This document shows, one piece after another, positions 61,368 to 64,000 of a DNA stretch of 64,000 nt. Below the pieces are notes generated by a model. That model saw only the letters and a program-made list of their open reading frames with translations, did no database searches and was not told the DNA's origin. Made by a program: the position numbers and the translations under genes. The DNA comes from AC-32 sp963717725 (GTDB lineage: Bacteria; Actinomycetota; Thermoleophilia; Gaiellales; Gaiellaceae), in assembly GCA_963717725.1 (NCBI GenBank), contig CAVQWS010000026.1, forward strand, positions 62,001 through 126,000, written 5' to 3'. How positions within the stretch are numbered: the stretch's first letter is position 1; each line of letters opens with the position of its first letter.

Positions 61368-61379
61368 AGTCTTCGGTTC

Positions 61380-62228
61380 GTGCGGACTTTTCGATACGTC
61401 GTGGCGGACGTCTTCACCGACACGCCGCTGGCCGGGAACCCGCTGGCGATCTTCACGGACGGGCGCGGGCTCGACGACGAGGAGATGCAGCGGCTTGCCC
61501 GTGAGCTGAACCTGTCGGAGACCGTCTTCGTGCTGCCACCCGAGGAAGGCGGCCACGCGCGGATCCGGATCTTCACGCCGGCGGTCGAGCTTCCCTTCGC
61601 CGGGCATCCGACGCTCGGCACGGCCTTCGTGCTCGGAGGCCCGCTGCAGCTCGTGGAGATCCGGCTCGAGACGCTGTCGGGGATCGTGCCGGTCGCGCTT
61701 GAGCGCGAGGGCGACCGGATCGTCTTCGGGGAGATGCTCCAGCCGCTGCCGAAGTGGAAGCCGTACGCCGACGCCGAGGCCCTGCTGGCGGCGCTCGGGG
61801 TCGAGCGGTCGGAGCTGCCGGTCGAGCACTACGACAACGGCGCGCAGTTCGTCTACGTCGGGCTCGGCTCGGTGGGGGAGCTCGCGGCGCTGCGCCCGGA
61901 TGTCGGCGCGCTACTCGAGCTGTCGGGTCTGCTCGGTGCCTACTGCTTCGCGGGCGAAGGGACGCAATGGCGCTCGCGCATGTTCGCGCCGGGCGGCGGC
62001 GTCACCGAGGATCCGGCCACCGGTTCGGCCGCCGGGCCGTTCGCGGTCCACCTCGCGCGCCACGGCCGGATCGACTTCGGCGAGGAGATCGAGATCACGC
62101 AGGGCGTCGAGATCGGTCGCCCCTCGACCCTGTTCGCGCGTGCCGACGGGACGGCCGAGCAGCTCGAGCGCGTCGAGGTCGGCGGGAGGGCCGTGATCGT
62201 CGCGCGCGGCGAGTTCAGGCTGCCCTAG
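61380..62228 (+). CDS. PhzF-family isomerase/epimerase
   Basis: A 282-residue diaminopimelate-epimerase-fold protein: YVVADVFTDTPLAGNPLAIF, catalytic Glu E47 in LNLSETVFVLPP, FAGHPTLGTAFVL, and the phosphate-type loop GVTEDPATGSAAGPFAVHLARHG. TAGTCT lies 7 bases before the GTG, indicating a leaderless message. Its stop codon lies within the first of two long palindromes. Natural substrate unknown; no phenazine genes nearby. Confidence 0.9.
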   Translation: MRTFRYVVADVFTDTPLAGNPLAIFTDGRGLDDEEMQRLARELNLSETVFVLPPEEGGHARIRIFTPAVELPFAGHPTLGTAFVLGGPLQLVEIRLETLSGIVPVALEREGDRIVFGEMLQPLPKWKPYADAEALLAALGVERSELPVEHYDNGAQFVYVGLGSVGELAALRPDVGALLELSGLLGAYCFAGEGTQWRSRMFAPGGGVTEDPATGSAAGPFAVHLARHGRIDFGEEIEITQGVEIGRPSTLFARADGTAEQLERVEVGGRAVIVARGEFRLP

Positions 62229-62312
62229 TAACAGTCTGTTACTAGCAGCGTGGGCGGAGTGAAACCCCTCTCCGAGAGCGTTTCAACCGTTCAAGTAACA
62301 GTCTGTTACTTG
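62225..62312. repeat. twin 21-bp palindromes, 67 bp centre to centre
   Basis: 62225-62245 (arms CTAGTAACAG / CTGTTACTAG around one T) and 62292-62312 (arms CAAGTAACAG / CTGTTACTTG around one T). The core 17 bases are identical in both copies; the outer bases differ but remain self-complementary. The pair lies between convergent genes, the first including the PhzF stop. Could be paired operators, a bidirectional terminator pair, or a mobile palindromic element. Confidence 0.7.
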
Positions 62313-62318
62313 GATGGG

Positions 62319-62709
62319 CTAGGCGTGGAGGGACACGGCTTCGATCTCGGGGAGCTCCGGGGTGAGCGCCTGCCAGAAGACGCCGCCGTTCCTCGATTCA
62401 TAGAGCCGGTTGCGGGCCGCGTAGAGCACGTGGTCGGGGTCGTCGTCGGCGATCGCGATCGCCCGTCCGGGTGGTAGCCCGCCACCGGCCTCGCGCCACG
62501 TGCGGCCCGGCGTCGTTCGAGACCGCCAAAGGCGGGCGACGGTCGACGACCGCGATCACGGTCGAGCCGGATGCGGCAGCGGCCACTACGAGCGGGAGCG
62601 ATAGCGGCACTTCTTGCGGCTCGACCGCCTCGGACGAGGGGCCGAGCACGACGTCTTCATCGAGATCGACCTCGAAGACGCCGTCGACCGTGCGCACGAG
62701 CGCCCTCAC
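62319..62709 (-). pseudogene. BNR/YCF48-like repeat protein, one frameshift
   Basis: From ATG 62709 the frame reads MRALVRTVDGVFEVDL, VVAAAASGSTVIAVVDR and LAVSNDAG; then an extra base (near 62506) shifts it. In the corrected frame the sequence continues RTWREAGGGLPPGRAIAIADDD, VLYAARNRLYESRNGG, VFWQALTPELPE, with a stop at 62319. DAGRTW and GGVFWQ are BNR/sialidase-type repeat motifs. Corrected length about 129 residues. It overlaps the PfkB gene by 4 bases. Confidence 0.65.
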
Positions 62710-63506
62710 GAGAGCGTCCGGGCGAGGACGTCTGCGACCACCGCGCTTGCACGGCGAGCCGCGGGCACCGGCGCGTAGCCGGCCGAGCGCGAGACGAGGT
62801 ACGCCGCCGAGAAGGCGTCGCCGGCTCCGGTCGGGTCGACCCCGTCCGGGAGCGTGCGCGCCGCAACCGGCTCGAGGCGGCCATCGGCGAAGACGAGCGA
62901 GCCCTCGGAGCCGAACGTGACCAGGATCTCCGGCACGCCGAGCGAGGCCAGCGCCTCCACATCGGGCTCGCCGACGAGCACGTGCGCCTCCTCCTCGGCC
63001 AGCTTCAGCACCGTGACGTGGCGCAGCACCTCGGGGTCGTACTCGGCGTCGAGCACGAGCGGGCCCGTCCGCGCGGGCCGCACTAGCCCCTGGCCGTCGA
63101 ACGACAGCCGCCGGTCGCGCGCGAGCTTCGCCAGGGTCTCGGGCGGGAAGTCCGAGCGGGCGAGTGGGCCGACGTGCACCCAGTCTGCCCGCTCGAGCCC
63201 GCGCAGGTCGGCGGGCGTCCAGGCCGGGCCGAGCGCGTCGACGACCATCGACCGCACGCTGCCGGAGTAACTGAACGAGAACGACGCAGTCGAGTCGCCG
63301 CCTCGCCAGAGCACCGGCAGGCCGAGGCGGACGAGCGGCGGCAGCAGCAGTCGGCGGTCTGCCTCCGCGCCCTTGGCCGCCACGATCGCCGGCCGGCCGA
63401 GCACGCGCAGCGCACGGGCCGCGTGGAACGGTGCTCCGCCTGCCCGCGGTTCGCCCCCGTCAACGCGGTCGAGCGAGAGGTTCCCGACGACTGCGAGCGG
63501 CCGCAC
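62706..63506 (-). CDS. PfkB/ribokinase-family kinase
   Basis: A 266-residue sugar/nucleoside kinase: N-terminal LAVVGNLSLDRVDGGEPRAGGAPFHAARAL (substrate-binding GG), and PfkB signature 2 DGVDPTGAGDAFSAAYLV with the catalytic Asp (D of GAGD). Shorter than most PfkB proteins. Position beside an NCS1-type base permease suggests a nucleoside, base-derived or hydroxymethylpyrimidine substrate, but that is inference. GTG 63506 lies inside the end of the permease gene. Confidence 0.87.
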   Translation of the reverse strand: MRPLAVVGNLSLDRVDGGEPRAGGAPFHAARALRVLGRPAIVAAKGAEADRRLLLPPLVRLGLPVLWRGGDSTASFSFSYSGSVRSMVVDALGPAWTPADLRGLERADWVHVGPLARSDFPPETLAKLARDRRLSFDGQGLVRPARTGPLVLDAEYDPEVLRHVTVLKLAEEEAHVLVGEPDVEALASLGVPEILVTFGSEGSLVFADGRLEPVAARTLPDGVDPTGAGDAFSAAYLVSRSAGYAPVPAARRASAVVADVLARTLS

Positions 63507-64000
63507 GGAGCGAATCTACGCGGTTCGCGACCAGCGTCAGGCAGAACGCGAGTGCGAAGCTCGGCAGCGAGGCCGTCAGCGTCGCGTGTCCGGGGCTCAG
63601 GTGCTGGACCTGGTCGGTCCACCAGCTCGGCCCCTGCGGCGAGAGCCACTGGTAGAGGGCGAAGCCGGCTGCCCACGCCGCGAGCAGCGGCCAGCGCACG
63701 CGCGGCCCCTCGAAGACGTCGCGCTCGGAGTAATGCGAGCCGCGCGCGAGCCAGTCCGCGAGCAAGACCGCGAAGAGCGGCACGAAGACCGAGCCGAGCA
63801 GGTAGAGGAAGGTCAGGTAGTTGCCGAGGTCGATCACGATCGCGCCGAGGGTCGCCGTCGCCGCAACGAGCGCGATCAGCACCCGCTGCGAGGCGGCCGG
63901 GATCAGGTTCTGCAGCGAGACAGCCGTCGAGTAGATGTCCGCGAAAGCCTCGTCGCTCTCGTCTACGGTCAGCATCAGCAGCGCGATCACCGCGAGCACG
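63460..64000 (-). CDS. NCS1-type cytosine/purine permease-like protein, C-terminal part
   Basis: The last ~180 residues of a multi-helix transporter that continues past the right edge. Visible helices: AVIALLMLTVDES, VLIALVAATATLGAIVIDLGNYLTFLYLLGSVFVPLFAVLLADWL, RWPLLAAWAAGFALYQWL and LPSFALAFCLTLVANRV. The ADIYSTAVSLQNLIP block and the GNYLTFLYLLGSVFVPLFAVLLADW segment fit the nucleobase:cation symporter-1 family (CodB/CytX-like). Its end overlaps the kinase start by 47 bases. Substrate probably a nucleobase or hydroxymethylpyrimidine. Confidence 0.8.
   Translation of the reverse strand, partial: VLAVIALLMLTVDESDEAFADIYSTAVSLQNLIPAASQRVLIALVAATATLGAIVIDLGNYLTFLYLLGSVFVPLFAVLLADWLARGSHYSERDVFEGPRVRWPLLAAWAAGFALYQWLSPQGPSWWTDQVQHLSPGHATLTASLPSFALAFCLTLVANRVDSLRAAARSRREPLARPR

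Overview
The window is a high-GC (about 68-70 percent by eye) bacterial chromosome segment that looks actinobacterial, most likely class Thermoleophilia (Gaiellales/Solirubrobacterales type). The grounds are GC-saturated third codon positions, F420-type luciferase-like oxidoreductases, cyclase-AAA-LuxR regulators, an MprAB-like two-component system and many apparently leaderless genes (a TAnnnT box 6-7 bases before the start codon). The species is not identified. Genes are dense, short, on both strands, and often overlap by 4 bases.

Layout. 1-4.5 kb: end of an amidase gene, then a cytochrome c oxidase operon read leftward (ctaC with a fused cytochrome c domain, ctaD, ctaB with an N-terminal CtaA-like half, and a 41-residue membrane protein). 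5-16 kb: a reductive pyrimidine (or hydantoin/ureide) catabolism cluster of class III aminotransferase, (methyl)malonate-semialdehyde dehydrogenase, dihydropyrimidinase, an ABC importer with a THI5/NMT1-like binding protein and two permeases, an M20 N-carbamoyl amidohydrolase broken by one frameshift, and an F420-type oxidoreductase. 16-20 kb: a secreted propeller protein, a polar amino-acid ABC importer, DUF2007, and a haem-oxygenase-fold enzyme preceded by a 35-codon peptide gene. 20.6-26 kb: cyclase-AAA-LuxR regulator, universal stress protein, UbiB-type kinase.

26-34 kb is an accessory cell-surface region: secreted Fn3-like protein, HTH-transmembrane protein, two low-complexity secreted proteins, an 868-residue protein of nine repeats, and a membrane-anchored HExxH protein. 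34-39.4 kb holds redox modules: molybdopterin oxidoreductase + flavin reductase + DUF6510 + lactonase-like propeller, then a condensed mau-like cluster (MauE-MauD fusion, MauA-like light chain, MauF/CcdA-propeller fusion with an in-frame TGA exactly where the family has its SPC cysteine). 39.5-48.7 kb: ferritin-like protein, class III cyclase, saccharopine dehydrogenase family protein, diguanylate cyclase, polyproline protein, class III aminotransferase, a collagen-like gene with many indels, PAS-LuxR regulator, DUF1361 protein.

48.7-50.5 kb is a 1.8-kb insertion bounded by a 39-bp duplication of the 3' half of a tRNA-Arg(CCT) gene. 50.5-55.5 kb is a stress regulon: HtrA protease divergent from an OmpR-type regulator/kinase pair, with the same four-fold 11-bp direct repeat upstream of htrA, of the regulator, and of the following membrane-protein operon. 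55.5-64 kb: XdhC, EamA transporter, aminotransferase, small membrane protein, ABC-2 exporter, SixA, PhzF, twin palindromes, a frameshifted BNR-like gene, PfkB kinase and a truncated NCS1 permease.

Several otherwise good genes carry single-base indels (near 13361, 26740-26815, 29535, 46557-47200, 49800, 62506). Because the reading frame resumes intact family sequence each time, consensus errors in the assembly are as likely as real gene decay.
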